DNA of 64,000 nucleotides. Source: Codonopsis lanceolata (lineage: Eukaryota > Streptophyta > Magnoliopsida > Asterales > Campanulaceae). Shown here one piece after another: positions 10,350 through 22,855 of the stretch. Below the pieces are notes generated by a model. The model was given only the letters and a program-made list of their open reading frames with translations, had not been told where the DNA came from and ran no database searches. The stretch's first letter is position 1. Each line of letters starts with the position of its first letter. The DNA lies in assembly GCA_013146195.2 (NCBI GenBank), contig CM028377.1:1922001-1986000 (forward strand). Direction: 5' to 3'. A program made the position numbers and the translations under genes.

Positions 10350-11268
10350 GTGTATTCCAAACATTCAAAAGCATTTCGCATTTTCAGTAAATCTAATTTA
10401 AAAATCTTAGAATCTGTGCATGTTTCTTTTGATGAATATGACTTGTTAGAGCCTAGAAAGGCTCCGAACGTTGCTAATGATTCTGATAATGATGAGACAT
10501 GTACAAACACAACATCAACTTCCACTCCTCATCAGAAAACGGCAACTGCAGAACCCTCAAGTACCGCTAACCCTCCACCGGTAGACGATAACTCTGCCGG
10601 TACCGATAACAACTCTTACATTGACCACGAACCCATCTCTTGTTTTACCCCAAGCACCTTTACAGATCACTCATCCTTCTTGTTCACCAAAAAATGAAGG
10701 TTGTGAAGATCCTATCTCTTCTGAACTAGATTTTGGTGAATCTCCTTCTCAACCTACTCCGGAATTCTTAAGGGAAGAATCCACCAGAAGTGATCTTCCT
10801 CCAACTATTATCGAAGCAAAAGATCATCCCATTTCTCAAATCATTGGTGATCTCAACACAGGGGTTCGTACGAGAAATAAAGTTCGAGAAGAAACTATGT
10901 TTGCTTATGCATTTGTATCGGAACTCGAACCAAAGAAGATTGATGAAGCTATCGAAGATCATAACTGGATTGAAGCTATGCAAGAAGAGCTGAACCAGTT
11001 TGAAAGATGTAAAGTATGGAGCCTAGTTCAAAGACCGACTGATCATCCAGTCATCGGCACCAAGTGGGTTTTCAGAAACAAAAGAGATGAAGATGGAAAT
11101 GTCACCAGAAACAAAGCTAGATTGGTTGCTCAGGGCTACCGATAGGAAAAAGGAATTGGCTTTGATGAAACCTTTGCTCCTGTTGCTAGACTAGAGGCAA
11201 TCAGACTTTTTCTAGCTTATGCCTCGTTCATGGATTTCAAAGTGTATCAGATGGATGTAAAGAGTGCC
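10350..11268 (+). pseudogene. C1 integrase-RT linker and N-terminal reverse transcriptase
   Basis: The linker is Ser/Pro/Thr-rich, with a frame change near 10,620-10,700. It is followed by the copia RT start: EAMQEELNQFERCKVWSLV, GTKWVFRNKRDEDGN and NKARLVAQGY. A stop codon follows at 11,143-11,145, then the frame resumes with FDETFAPVARLEAIRLFLA and YQMDVKSA. The reading is interrupted exactly after the Ala codon at 11,268 by the nested element G1 and continues at 21,297. RVT_2 family membership is clear from the motifs. Confidence 0.85.
11264..11268. repeat. probable target-site duplication of G1 (GTGCC)
   Basis: GTGCC precedes the G1 start TGTAAGACCCC. At the other end the sequence reads CTGCC (21,296-21,300) before the RT frame resumes. 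One base differs and the last bases of the 3' LTR seem lost, so the match is imperfect. Confidence 0.55.
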
Positions 11269-13020
11269 TGTAAGACCCCGAACCTTCGTGTATTTGACTT
11301 TCTCGTGTTGCATGCTTTGTTGTTAATGCGTCGAGTGTTTATCTTAACATGATAGCACCTTAATAAGTCTCATGAGAGTCTTAGTACTTTTCATCTAAGG
11401 TTTATAATGTTCATCTTAGTTGTTGTGTGCTTGGTTGGAAGTTTAGAAGCTTCGTTGCTTCGGTTGTGTTTTGAGGTTGTTCTTCTTTACTTGTATTGCC
11501 TTCTTTTCGTCTCGAGAGAAGTTCGGTTGAGTTCTAGGCCTTGTATACAAGCCATAACCATGTCTAAACAAGCCTTATACATTTTGAACTTATCCTATAT
11601 TAAGTTGGGTTTGATTCGTGTTTGATTCGTTGACCAACATATCACTTCACAGATTCAGTCCTGTTTTTGGGCGAACTTCGGGAAAATTCTGGTATCAATC
11701 TACTAAAGATAATTTTCTAAATATTTAGTATGTTTTACCTACATATGTTAGGATACTCCCTGTAAAATATGGTATTTTTCCAAGGTGAATAAGTACCTCA
11801 TTTAGGTCTTGACTTACGGCTGTGCCAGAATTCTGTTTTCAGGAAATCAGCTTCTGTACTTGAACTTGTAGTAGCCATATTTTGATGAATATAAGTCCAA
11901 ATTGAGTAATTTAAAAGGCTAAACTATAGTTTAAAGAGTCTAGTTTCATAAAAATCAATAATCACCTCATTTAGAGGTGTGAGATATTTATTGTCTATTT
12001 TACAAGATTGACTGTCTGTTTTCCAGAATCTGGTTTTGTGAGTTTTGAGTGGGTTTTGGCTATTGACCCTTGAGCCCTTGCCCCTTGGCCGACCTTGGTG
12101 ACTCAAAGCCCCCTTTGTTGACTCTTCAACAACCCTTTTGAGCCCTTGGATCATCCCTTATCAAAGGCTATCCTTCCTTGACCAATGAGAAGCCAATTAA
12201 CCCCTTCACTTGGATTAGGGCTTTAATGGTAAGTATATAAGCCATTTGTTCAACCAAATCAGCCATTGTTGATCAAGAACTCCAGAGAATCAGAGGCTCT
12301 TCCTCCATTTTCGTCCATAGCAAGAACTCCAACTTGAGAGACCATTTCCCGGAGATCCGGTGGTCCGATCGACGAACCGAGACCGCCAAATCGAAGCCCT
12401 CGATCTTCTCTACAACAATCCTTGCTCTAATCAACCTTTCCTCCATTAATCTTAGGACTAAGGTACGTTGAGAAATCCCTGAAATTTTCATGTTCAATAA
12501 AATGACATGACCCCTTCATTATAGTTGCTCTATTGATGATTATGAACATCTTTTGTGAAGACAAATCCTTCAATTCAACCTAAGAAATATGAGTAGGATT
12601 TTATGAATTCTTATTGAAGTTGTGATTTTGACATCTCCCGGGCACGCAGTAGCTTTGGGGGAATTTCCTTATTCTAGTTTTTATAGTTGTTGGTTGACCC
12701 CGGTATGCTTTAGCCGTTGGGTAATTGTTATATATCGGGTTGGTTCTTTCTTGAATCACCGCTTGTTTGATTAGCGTAGCATTGCGGCGCGCGAGTTTTG
12801 TTTTTCCTCCTTTGAGAGATAATGTCTCTCTTGGTTTCATTGTCGTTGGTTTCGAGCTTCATAGCTTGGGTATTTTAGTGCGGTGTTGTGTTCATGTTTA
12901 TTGCTTCCGCTTGTTTGATTTTTGAACTCTTGTTTATCGTATTTTAGTGCGGTGTTGTGTTCATGTTTAGAGCGAGTTTTAGTGACCTTGATTTTGTGTT
13001 TGAGTTATCGAATCGGGTCG
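11269..13020 (+). mobile_element. G1 first LTR, with a large internal deletion
   Basis: It starts TGTAAGACCCCGAAC inside the copia RT. From 11,401 to about 12,629 it matches 16,903-18,130 closely. It then jumps (about 12,630-12,636) to sequence matching 20,858-21,290, so some 2.7 kb present in the last copy is absent. It ends AATCGGGTCG just before a primer-binding-like ATTGGTATCGAGCT at 13,021. CCAAT-type sequence and TATATAA (12,234-12,240) mark a promoter. Open frames inside are LTR noise. Confidence 0.75.
12234..12240 (+). promoter_or_regulatory. TATA box of the G1 LTR
   Basis: TATATAA follows ACCAATGAGAAGCCAATTA and precedes a leader rich in CT. It is repeated exactly at 17,733-17,739 in the last LTR copy. 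Confidence 0.55.
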
Positions 13021-13727
13021 ATTGGTATCGAGCTTATGTTAGCTATAAGCCGTGATAGGTTCCATGGCCTAGTTTCGGTTTGGGTTTTGTATTTAGTCGA
13101 GTGTTGTTTATAATGCCTTATTGGCATATTCTTTGGTACAAGTACACGACTTGGAGTACTAAGTTCGTTTGGTCTAGATTGCCGTGAGTGAAGGTTTGTG
13201 TCTAGGAGTATTATATTTCACCTTTATTGCTTACGAGTTGCAGTTATACCAAAGTGAAGTCTTTTTAGGAGTTGTTCCTTGTTGTTGTTCCTTGTTCCAT
13301 TTTAGGAATCGGAGAAGCTAGATTGTCGGTCCCAAGGGTGATCGTCGTGTTAATCATTAAAGCGAAGTTCATTGTAATACGTTTCGAGGCGGAGTGGTTA
13401 AACCTCCTGTGGTACCTATTAGTATTTCATAGATTACTATACATGTGTCGATATGTTGTTAGTAATTAAGCACCAATCCTTGTATTACTTGTGTTGGGAA
13501 TTTGAGAACTCTTTCCCGATGGTTGTGTTTGGGTATTTGGGGGACTACCTTGATCAAGGTGAAATTTCCTCATGATATGTTGGAACTTGGTGATTGGCAA
13601 GTTGGTGATCACGTGATGATTGGTCGGATTAGACTGTATACGGTTTGACTTATAAGGATTGGTTATATACTAGTTAGTAAGAATATGCTATCTAGTGACT
13701 TGTGAAGTGTTGTATTGACTACTATCG
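13021..13727 (+). mobile_element. G1 internal region, first copy (non-coding)
   Basis: About 0.7 kb runs from the PBS-like ATTGGTATCGAGCT (13,021-13,034) to a junction at ~13,727. It matches 16,185-16,890. There is no gag or pol motif in any frame, so the element is non-autonomous or has lost its interior. A block at 13,054-13,072 (GATAGGTTCCATGGCCTAG) is shared with G2 and G3 at the same distance from the PBS. Confidence 0.7.
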
Positions 13728-16184
13728 ACTTTTGGGTTATTGAATGAGTTACTACTCTAGGAAGAGTTTAGTAAACGGCTTCATGAACCGAGACTAACGG
13801 AGTAGTCTTGGATAGTACTTAATCGACTGATGGTTAAGTTGTGACTCTGTTGAATTTCATAGGTGAATATGGAATACTGTGTATATTTTATATTATGACT
13901 AAATGCATGATTTCCTACCTTGTCAAGAATTGATTCTTTTATGTGTTTTTATGATATGACTTATGAGCATATTGAATGTATTTGCCTTCGTGCCTGATTT
14001 GTTCTACAGTTAATGAATTGTGGTGAACTTGGATTCTACTATTAAGTGGAATTATGAATCAAAATTGAACTAAGCTTGATTTCACAATAATCAACTTGGG
14101 CTTCCCTTATATAATTGACTTGGGACTTTGAACTAAGATTCCTAAATGGAATGAGAACCTTGCTATGCCTCAAACGAGAACATAGAAAAGAGTTTTGGAA
14201 CACATATAGTGTTCAAACTCTATTTGGTTGGAATTGTAGTAAAGACTCAACAGAGTCGAGTTAAGGAACAATTGAACCTTACGAGGATCGTGGTGAGATC
14301 CTATGATAATTATATTCCATTTGACTTGATTACTAGCTTTTGGGACTTGAATCGAACAGAGTGAACAGCTTGACACTTATGATTTAGAGACTCAAATGAG
14401 CTCCTATTGTGGTTTTGTGATTATTGTAATAATGTGCATAATCGTATGAGTTTAGTAGATCATTATATCTACTTGAGAATTAGCAAGTAAACATCTACTT
14501 GTGCATTGCATATAAGTCAAGCTGGCATTACTTGAGTTTTCATGATGATGGTGGGACGATGCATTGCCTTCACGAATTATGGGATTCGTGATTGTAATGT
14601 ATCGCCGTACCGGATTCGGGTTTCACACACACCTCCACTGCTAGCTACAGTGGGGAAGTAGCCCCCTTTGTCGTAACCAATTGAGCACATTGGCTAGTGC
14701 TATTTTCTGAGTAGAGAGCTTAGACCCGAGAAGAGAGCTCGGTACTTTGATACCTGAACATGGGTATCACTGGCACGATATGATTAAAAGTTGTGATTGC
14801 AGGAGCAATACGACGAAAGAGATTTGGTATCTTCTCTATCCTTTATGTGGCTTACTATGGGCACTTATGTGATAACAAAGTGTTAGTTGAACATGAGATC
14901 TTATTGACCATGTTTGTATTGGCTGATGATATATGAGAGATTTGATATGTATATATAGATATATGCATACTTGTATATGAGATATATATGAAAGACTTGA
15001 TGTGTATATATATAGATATGCACACTTATGCATGATAATTTTATGGGAGATTTGATATGTATATTTAGAGATATACATACTGATATAGGTGTATATATAT
15101 AAACACGCACCCTTACACGTGGTAACAGTGTGAATAGCTGGATTCGTATATGTAATGATATGTATACTTGCATATGATGTCTTGTGGGACCTACCTTCTA
15201 ATTCATTTGATTTATGTGTGAACAGGGAATTACACCCTGGTTCATTTGGACGGTTTAGTAAGTAAGAAGGAGTGGATATCTTGTGGAGTATCGAAACGAT
15301 ACGACTCTTCACGGGTTTTTCTATCGTATATTAAATGACACCGGTTATGTTTATGTTACATAATTATATGTTGCATATATATTGTAGTAGCGCATCGGGT
15401 CATTATGACTCATCTCGCACTTGTTTTTAGTTGCGAATCGATAGCTGCACTGAGGTCGAGTAGATCGTGACTGTAGGAGGGTGCAGTTGGTCGATAGATC
15501 GAGGTTAGATCATGTGGTTCGTGCTTGTAGCAGCCGACTTTCCCGAGTAGCAACTTGTGGAGTCTTGTTCCTTTTTAGCATTGTCATTGATTTCATGTAC
15601 TTTGCTATTCCTGTGAGATCGACATTTTGTAAAGTTATTTAGACTTTACAGATCGGGTAGAATACTTGGGTATTTGTATTGGTTATTTCTTGGGCCGCGT
15701 GTTGTGTCGTGCCTTGTTTGTGGTTTTAGTATTTATTTCGCTTGTCTCCTGCACGCAGTAGCTTTGGGGAATTTCCTTATTCTAGTTTTTATAGTTGTTG
15801 GTTGACCCGGTATGCTTTAGCCGTTGGGTAATTGTTATATCGTTGGTTCTTTTTGAATCACCGGCCTGGAGTGCCGATGGTTTGATTAGCGTCTGCATTG
15901 TTGCGGCACGCGAGTTTTGTTTTTCCTCCTTTGAGAGATAATGTCTCTCTTGGTTTCATTGTCGTTGGTTTCGAGCTTCATAGCTTGGGACTTCTTTCTT
16001 ATATTGCTTCCGCTGATTCGATTTTTGAAATACCGTATTTTAGTGCGGTGTTGTGTTCATGTTTAGAGCGAGTTTGCTCGACTGTTTGACTAGCACTGCT
16101 TATCAAGTGTTTGTCCTCTTATTAAGTTAGTTCCAGCGGCACGACCTTGGGATTTCGTGTTGGAATCCGGGTCGGGTCGTTACA
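13728..16184 (+). mobile_element. G1 middle LTR (3' part of an LTR)
   Basis: It is homologous to about 18,846-21,290 and ends GGTCGTTACA, the best-preserved 3' terminus of this family. Its 5' part is missing; the junction at ~13,727 falls in TGACTACTATCGAC. It contains stem-loop B (14,557-14,604), stem-loop C (14,635-14,653) and an AT-rich tract of three ~60-bp diverged units at ~14,935-15,095. The apparent proteins here (Ile/Tyr-rich on the minus strand) are artefacts of the TA-rich tract. Confidence 0.75.
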
Positions 16185-16902
16185 GTTGGTATCAGAGCTT
16201 ATGTTAGCTATAAGCCAGGATAGGTTCCATGGCCTAGTTTCGGTTTGGGTTTTCGTCGAGTATTTACCGTCGAGTGTTGTTTATAATGCCTTATTGGCAT
16301 ATTCTTTGGTACAAGTACACGACTTGGAGTACTAAGTTCGTTTGGTCTAGATTGCCGTGAGTGAAGGTTTGTGTCTAGGAGTATTATATTTCACCTTTAT
16401 TGCTTACGAGTTGCAGTTATACCAAGAGTGGGTGCTGCGTTTCAGTAGAGCTGTTGTTCCTTGTTCCATTTTTAGGAATCGGAGAAGCTAGATTGTCGGT
16501 CCCAAGGGTGATCGTCGTGTTAATCATTAAAGCGAAAGTTCGTTGTAATACGTTTCGAGAGCGGAGTGGTTAAACCTCCTGTGGTACCTATTAGTATTTC
16601 ATAGATTACTATACATGTGTCGATAGTTAGGGTAGTAATTAAGCACCAATCCTTGTATTACTTGTGTTGGGAATTTGAGAACTCTTTCCCGATGGTTGTG
16701 TTTGGGTATTTGGGGGACTACCTTGATCAAGGTGAAATTTCCTCATGATATGTTGGAACTTGGTGATTGGCCAGTTGGTGATCACGTGATGATTGGTCGG
16801 ATTGGTTGTCGACCTGTATACGGTTTGACTTATAAGGATTGGTTATATACTAGTTAGTAAGAATATGCTATCTAGTGACTTGTGAAGTGTTGTATTGTCT
16901 CG
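16185..16902 (+). mobile_element. G1 internal region, second copy with PBS
   Basis: The PBS TTGGTATCAGAGC is at 16,186-16,198, one base after the LTR end; this is the intact version of the site at 13,021. The conserved block GGATAGGTTCCATGGCCTAG is at 16,218-16,237. The 718-bp interior has no coding motif. It ends at a junction into LTR sequence lacking the first 132 bases of the LTR. Confidence 0.75.
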
Positions 16903-19900
16903 TTTATAATGTTCATCTTAGTTGTTGTGTGCTTGGTTGGAAGTTTAGAAGCTTCGTTGCTTCGGTTGTGTTTTGAGGTTGTTCTTCTTTACTTGTATTG
17001 CCTTCTTTTCGTCTCGAGAGAAGTTCGGTTGAGTTCTAGGCCTTGTATACAAGCCATAACCATGTCTAAACAAGCCTTATACATTTTGAACTTATCCTAT
17101 ATTAAGTTGGGTTTGATTCGTGTTTGATTCGTTGACCAACATATCACTTCACAGATTCAGTCCTGTTTTTGGGCGAACTTCGGGAAAATTCTGGTACCAA
17201 TCTACTAAAGATAATTTTCTAAAAATTTAGTATGTTTTACCTACATATGTTAGGATACTCCCTGTAAAATATGGTATTTTTCCAAGGTGTATAAGTACCT
17301 CATTTAGGTCTTGACTTACGGCTGTGCCAGAATTCTGTTTTCAGGAAATCAGCTTCTGTACTTGAACTTGTAGTAGCCATATTTTGATGAATATAAGTCC
17401 AAATTGAGTAATTTAAAAGGCTAAACTATATTTTAAAGAGTCTAGTTTCATAAAAATCAATAATCACCTCATTTGGAGGTGTGAGATATTTATTGTCGAT
17501 TTTACAAGATTGACTGTCTGTTTTCCAGAATCTGGTTTTGTGAGTTTTGAGTGGGTTTTGGCTATTGACCCTTGAGCCCTTGCCCCTTGGCCGACCTTGG
17601 TGACTCAAAGCCCCTTTGTTGACTCTTCAACAACCCTTTTGAGCCCTTGATCATCCCTTATCAAAGGCTATCCTTCCTTGACCAATGAGAAGCCAATTAA
17701 CCCTTCACTTGGATTAGGGCTTTAATGGTAAGTATATAAGCCATTTGTTCAACCAAATCAGCCATTGTTGATCAAGAACTCCAGAGAATCAGAGGCTCTT
17801 CCTCCATTTTCGTCCATAGCAAGAACTCCAACTTGAGAGACCATTTCCCGGAGATCCGGTGGTCCGATCGACGAACCGAGACCGCCAAATCGAAGCCCTC
17901 GATCTTCTCTACAACAATCCTTGCTCTAATCAACCTTTCCTCCATTAATCTTAGGACTAAGGTACATTGAGAAATCCCTGAAATTTTCATGTTCAATAAA
18001 ATGACATGACCCCTTCATTATAGTTGCTCTATTGATGATTATGAACATCTTTTGTGAAGACAAATCCTCCAATTCAACCTAAGAAATATGAGTAGGATTT
18101 TATGAATTCTTATTGAAGTTGTGATTTTTACTTTATGCAAAGCATGAATGTTGTTTATAATGAGCTTAGGAACAACTCTTGTGAAAGATTATGTTTCAAT
18201 TCAAGGTTTAACAAAATCTCCGATTCTAGGGTTTGAAACTCGGGATTGTGTTTAAGGCTAGTTTAAGATCATGAACGGCCTAGTTATTGAGTTCTAAATG
18301 AACGGAGAACTTAGGAAAGGGCAATGTAATGCATATATTATCAATGCTCTATTTGGTTGAATTTTAGTAAAACTCACCGGAGTTGAGATTAGGGAGTTAT
18401 TGAACAATACCGACTCCATATTCAATCCCTACGACGTTTGTAGTGCGTTAGACTAATATATTAGCCTACGTGACTTTGGGATGGATTGAAGGGCATGTTT
18501 GATATAAGTGATTATAAGACTCAATCGAGTTCTTATGTGGTTTATGTGATTGTGTGAAGCCAATGCACAATTGAGAGGATGTTGTAGAATGATGTATCTA
18601 CTTGACAGGTTGAATTCGCTCTTGTCGAATTCCTACTTGATTCTTTAATGAGTAAAAACACCTACTTGTTGAATAATGAATTTGAGGACTATTCTATGAG
18701 AAGATTTGGATTGGGGCTTTCTTTAGTACTCTATACATGGAGTCTACTTGTATAAGTCGCTAGGATGACCATGTTGTTATCTAAGACTCACCGGTATGGT
18801 TTGACCTTACGGGTTATTACCGCTCTAGTGTTGCTTAAGTCTTTGACTACTATCGACTTTTGCGTTATTGAATGAGTTACTACTCTAGGAAGAGTTTAGT
18901 AAATGGCTTCATGATCCGAGACTAACGGAGTAGTCTTGGATAGTACTTAATCGACTGATGGTTAAGTTGTGACTCTGTTGAATTTCATAGGTGAATATGG
19001 AATACTGTGTATATTTTATATTATGACTAAATGCATGATTTCCTACCTTGTCAAGAATTGATTCTTTTATGTGTTTTTATGATATGACTTATGAGCATAT
19101 TGAATGTATTTGCCTTCGTGCCTGATTTGTTCTACAGTTAATGAATTGTGGTGAACTTGGATTCTACTATTAAGTGGAATTATGAATCAAAATTGAACTA
19201 AGCTTGATTTCACAATAATCAACTTGGGCTTCCCTTATATAATTGACTTGGGACTTTGAACTAAGATTCCTAAATGGAATGAGAACCTTGCTATGCCTCA
19301 AACGAGAACATAGAAAAGAGTCTTGGAACACATATAGTGTTCAAACTCTATTTGGTTGGAATTGTAGTAAAGACTCAACAGAGTCGAGTTAAGGAACAAT
19401 TGAACCTTACGAGGATCGTGGTGAGATCCTATGATAATTATATTCCATTTGACTTGATTACTAGCTTTTGGGACTTGAATCGAAGCGAGTGAACAAACTT
19501 GACACTTATGATTTAGAGACTCAAATGAGCTCCTATTGTGGTTTTGTGATTATTGTAACAATGTGCATAATCGTATGAGTTTAGTAGATCATTATATCTA
19601 CTTGAGAATTAGCAAGTAAACATCTACTTGTGCATTGCATATAAGTCAATGGCATTACTTGAGTTTTCATGATGATGGTGGACGATGCATTGCCTTCACG
19701 AATTATGGGATTCGTGATTGTAATGTATCGCCGCATCGATTCGGTTTCACACACACCTCCACGCTAGCTACTGGGGAAGTAGCCCCCTTGTCGTAACCAA
19801 TTGAGCACATTGGCTAGTGCTATTTTCCTGAGTAGAGAGCTTAGACCCGAGAAGAGAGCTCGGTACTTTGATACCTGAACACGGGTATCACTGGCACGAT

Positions 19901-21295
19901 ATGATTAACAGTTGTGATTGCAGGAGCAATACGACGAAAGAGATTTGGTATCTTCTCTATCCTTTATGTGGCTTACTATGGGCACTTATGTGATAACAAA
20001 GTGTTAGTTGAACATGAGATCTTATTGACCATGTTTGTATTGGCTGATGATATATGAGAGATTTGATATGTATATATAGATATATGCATACTTGTATATG
20101 AGATATATATGAAAGACTTGATGTGTATATATATAGATATGCACACTTATGCATGATAATTTTATGGGAGATTTGATATGTATATTTAGAGATATACATA
20201 CCGATATAGGTGTATATATATAAACACGCACCCTTACACGTGGTAACATGTGAATAGTTGATTCGTATATATAATGATATGTATACTTGCATATGATGTC
20301 TTGTGGGACCTACCTTCTAATTCATTTGATTTATGTGTGAACAGGAATTACACCCGGTTCATTTGGACGGTTTAGTAAGTAAGAAGGAGTGGATATCTTG
20401 TGGAGTATCGAAACGATACGGCGCCTCTTCACGGGTTTTTTCGTCATATATTAAATGACACCGGTTATGTTTATGTTACATAATTATATGTTGCATATAT
20501 ATTGTAGTAGCGCATCGGGTCATTATGACTCATCTCGCACTTGTTTTTAGTTGCGAATCGATAGCCGCACCGAGGTCAAGTAGATCGTGATTAGCAGTGT
20601 GCGGTGGTCGATAGATCGAGGTTAGATCATGTGGTTCGTGCTTGTAGCAGCCGACTTTCCCGAGTAGCAGCTTGTGGAGTCTTGTTCCTTTTAGCATTGT
20701 CATTGATTTCATGTACTTTGCTATTCTGTGAGATCGACATTTTGTAAAGTTATTTAGACTTTACAATCGGGTAGAATACTGGGTATTTGTATTGGTTATT
20801 TCTTGGGCCGACGTGTTGTGTCGTGCCTGTTTGTGGTTTTAGTATTTATTTCGCTTGTCTCCCTGCACGCAGTAGCTTTGGGGGAATTTCCTTATTCTAG
20901 TTTTTATAGTTGTTGGTTGACCCCCTGTATGCTTTAGCCGTTGGGTAATTGTTATATCGTGTTGGTTCTTTCTTGAATCGCCTACCTGAGTGCCGATGGT
21001 TTGATTAGCGCCTCGCATTGTTGCGCACGCGAAGTTTTGTTTTTCCTCCTTTGAGAGATAATGTCTCTCTTGGTTTCATTGTCGTTGGTTTCGAGCTTCA
21101 TAGCTTGGGACTTCTTTCTTATATTGCTTCCGCTGATTCGATTTTTGAAATACCGTATTTTAGTGCGGTGTTTGTTCATGTTTAGAGCGAGTTTGCTCGA
21201 TCGCTTGACTAGCACTACTGCTTATCAAGTGTTTGTCCTCTTATTAAGTTAGTTCCAGCGGCACGACCTTGGGATTTCGTGTTGGAATCGGGTCG
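16903..21295 (+). mobile_element. G1 last LTR (near full length, ~4.4 kb)
   Basis: This is the most complete G1 LTR. Together with the 132 bases seen only at 11,269-11,400 the full LTR would be about 4.5 kb, far longer than the interior. A TATA box is at 17,733-17,739. Stem-loop A is at 18,612-18,632, stem-loop B at 19,683-19,730, and the AT-rich ~60-bp units at ~20,050-20,215. The end reads GGGTCG directly followed by CTGCC, so the terminal TTACA is missing. There are no coding motifs. Confidence 0.75.
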
Positions 21296-21296
21296 C

Positions 21297-22485
21297 TGCC
21301 TTTCTTTCGAATGGTGATCTTCAAGAAACAGATATGTGGAACGACCTCCGTGATTTATTATCTCGACAAAACCGGATCACGCCTACCGACTCAAGAAAGC
21401 TCTCTACTGAAGCAAGCTCCTAGAGCTTGGTATGAAACTCTATCCAAATTCTTAATTGAACAAGGATTCGTGAGAGAAAGAATAGACACTACTTTATTCA
21501 TCCTCAAGCACAAAGGCCATTCTCTTCTGGTACAAATCTATGTGGACGACATCATCTTTGGATCAACTAACCAAAGCATGTGCAAAAGATTCGAGAAGTC
21601 GATGCGAGCAAGTTTGAGATGAGCATGATGGGTGAACTTACCTATTTTCTAGGACCGCAGATACAATGCACTTCAGACGGAATCTTCATCACCAAACCAA
21701 ATATGCAAAGGAACTAATCAAGAAGTTTGGTCTTGATTCAACCAAAGGATTTGAAACTCCAATGTCTACCGACCGACGCCATCTTGACAAAGATGAGAAG
21801 GGAAAGCAAGAGAACATGACCAAGTACCAAGGAATCATAGGTTCACTTCTTTACCTTACTGCTAGTAGACCTGACATTATGTTTGCTGTTTGTGTTTGTG
21901 CTAGATTTCAGGCATATCCAAAAGAGTCACATTTGCTTGCTGCCAAACGTATCATAAGATATGTCTCAAAACAACAAAACTAGGCATCTTGGTATCCCAA
22001 ATCCAACAACTTCAATCTAGTTGGATACTCGGATGCAGATTATGAACCGCAAAGTGAGCAGAAGAAGCACCAGTGGGACTTGTCAATTCCTTGGAAATAG
22101 ACTTGTCTCATGGTCTTGCAAGAAACAAGGATCGGTTGCAAACTCTACCACAGAACCTAAATACATTGCTGCAAGCAGCTGTTGCTCTCAACTCCTATGG
22201 ATGAAGCAACAACTAGTGGACTACAACATCAAGACTGCAAACTGCCCAATCATGTGTGACAACACATCAGCAATTTCAGTCTCTAAAAATCCAGTGATGC
22301 ACTCCAAGACAAAGCACATTGATATTCGTTATCACTTCCTCAAAGATCATGTGGAAAAAGGTAACATCAGTTTGGAATATGTTCCAACTGAGCATCAATT
22401 GGCAGACATTCTCACAAAACCATTGGATGCCACCAGGTTTGCTTATTTAAGGAGAAATCTTGGTATGATTGATCCTACTGCTTAA
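21297..22485 (+). pseudogene. C1 reverse transcriptase (C-terminal part) and RNase H
   Basis: This continues the RT cut at 11,268. An early frame-shifted piece (F-L-x-N-G-D-L-Q-E) is followed by KQAPRAWYETLSKFL, the catalytic YVDDIIFGST (about 21,540), the RT tail (ASRPDIMFAVCVCARFQ) and the copia RNase H (SGTCQFLGNRLVSWSCKKQ, HSKTKHIDIRYHFLKDH, ADILTKPL). Frame changes occur near 21,340, 21,620 and 21,985-22,020. The stop is at 22,483-22,485. The RNase H frame is the longest intact piece (154 codons). Confidence 0.85.
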
Positions 22486-22855
22486 TTTTAAAATTTTGTT
22501 AATGTTTCCTTCATACCGGTAGACTCAGTTTTAGACTAATCGGAAGACGTAAGTTCTCCTTTACCGGAAGACTTAAAGGTTAGTATTCTTACTTAGTCTA
22601 TTTTTTTTTTGCTAAAGTGGTTTTTAAAGCAAAAACGGGGGTCAAGGATGAAATTTGGTACTTAAGAAAATATCTTAAGTTTCCGCTTTTTCAACTAAAA
22701 ATTTTCTCGCCTTTAAATAGTCCTTGAACCGTCATTTGCAAACTTTACGAAACCCTTTGACAAAATATTTCTCTCTCTATTCTCTCTCTCACTCTGTGTG
22801 TAACTACTTTCTGCAAATTTCAAGTACTTCTTGTTTCTTCTTCTCTTCATCAACA
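22486..22855 (+). promoter_or_regulatory. C1 spacer with a promoter-like segment before the env-like ORF
   Basis: This non-coding stretch contains a purine-rich tract near 22,632-22,650 (AAAAACGGGGGTCAAGG). There is a TATA-like CTTTAAATAG at about 22,711-22,720. A CT-rich leader (TTTCTCTCTCTATTCTCTCT region, 22,766-22,795) leads to the ATG at 22,856. The TATA/leader/ATG order suggests a separate transcript for the downstream ORF, which is inference. Confidence 0.45.

Noticed and set aside
14836..15312. Long minus-strand frames in the G1 LTR (also 19,957-20,292)
   Set aside because: They lie in an AT-rich tract present twice in LTR copies, are Ile/Tyr/Ser/His-rich with no domain, and overlap non-coding structure.
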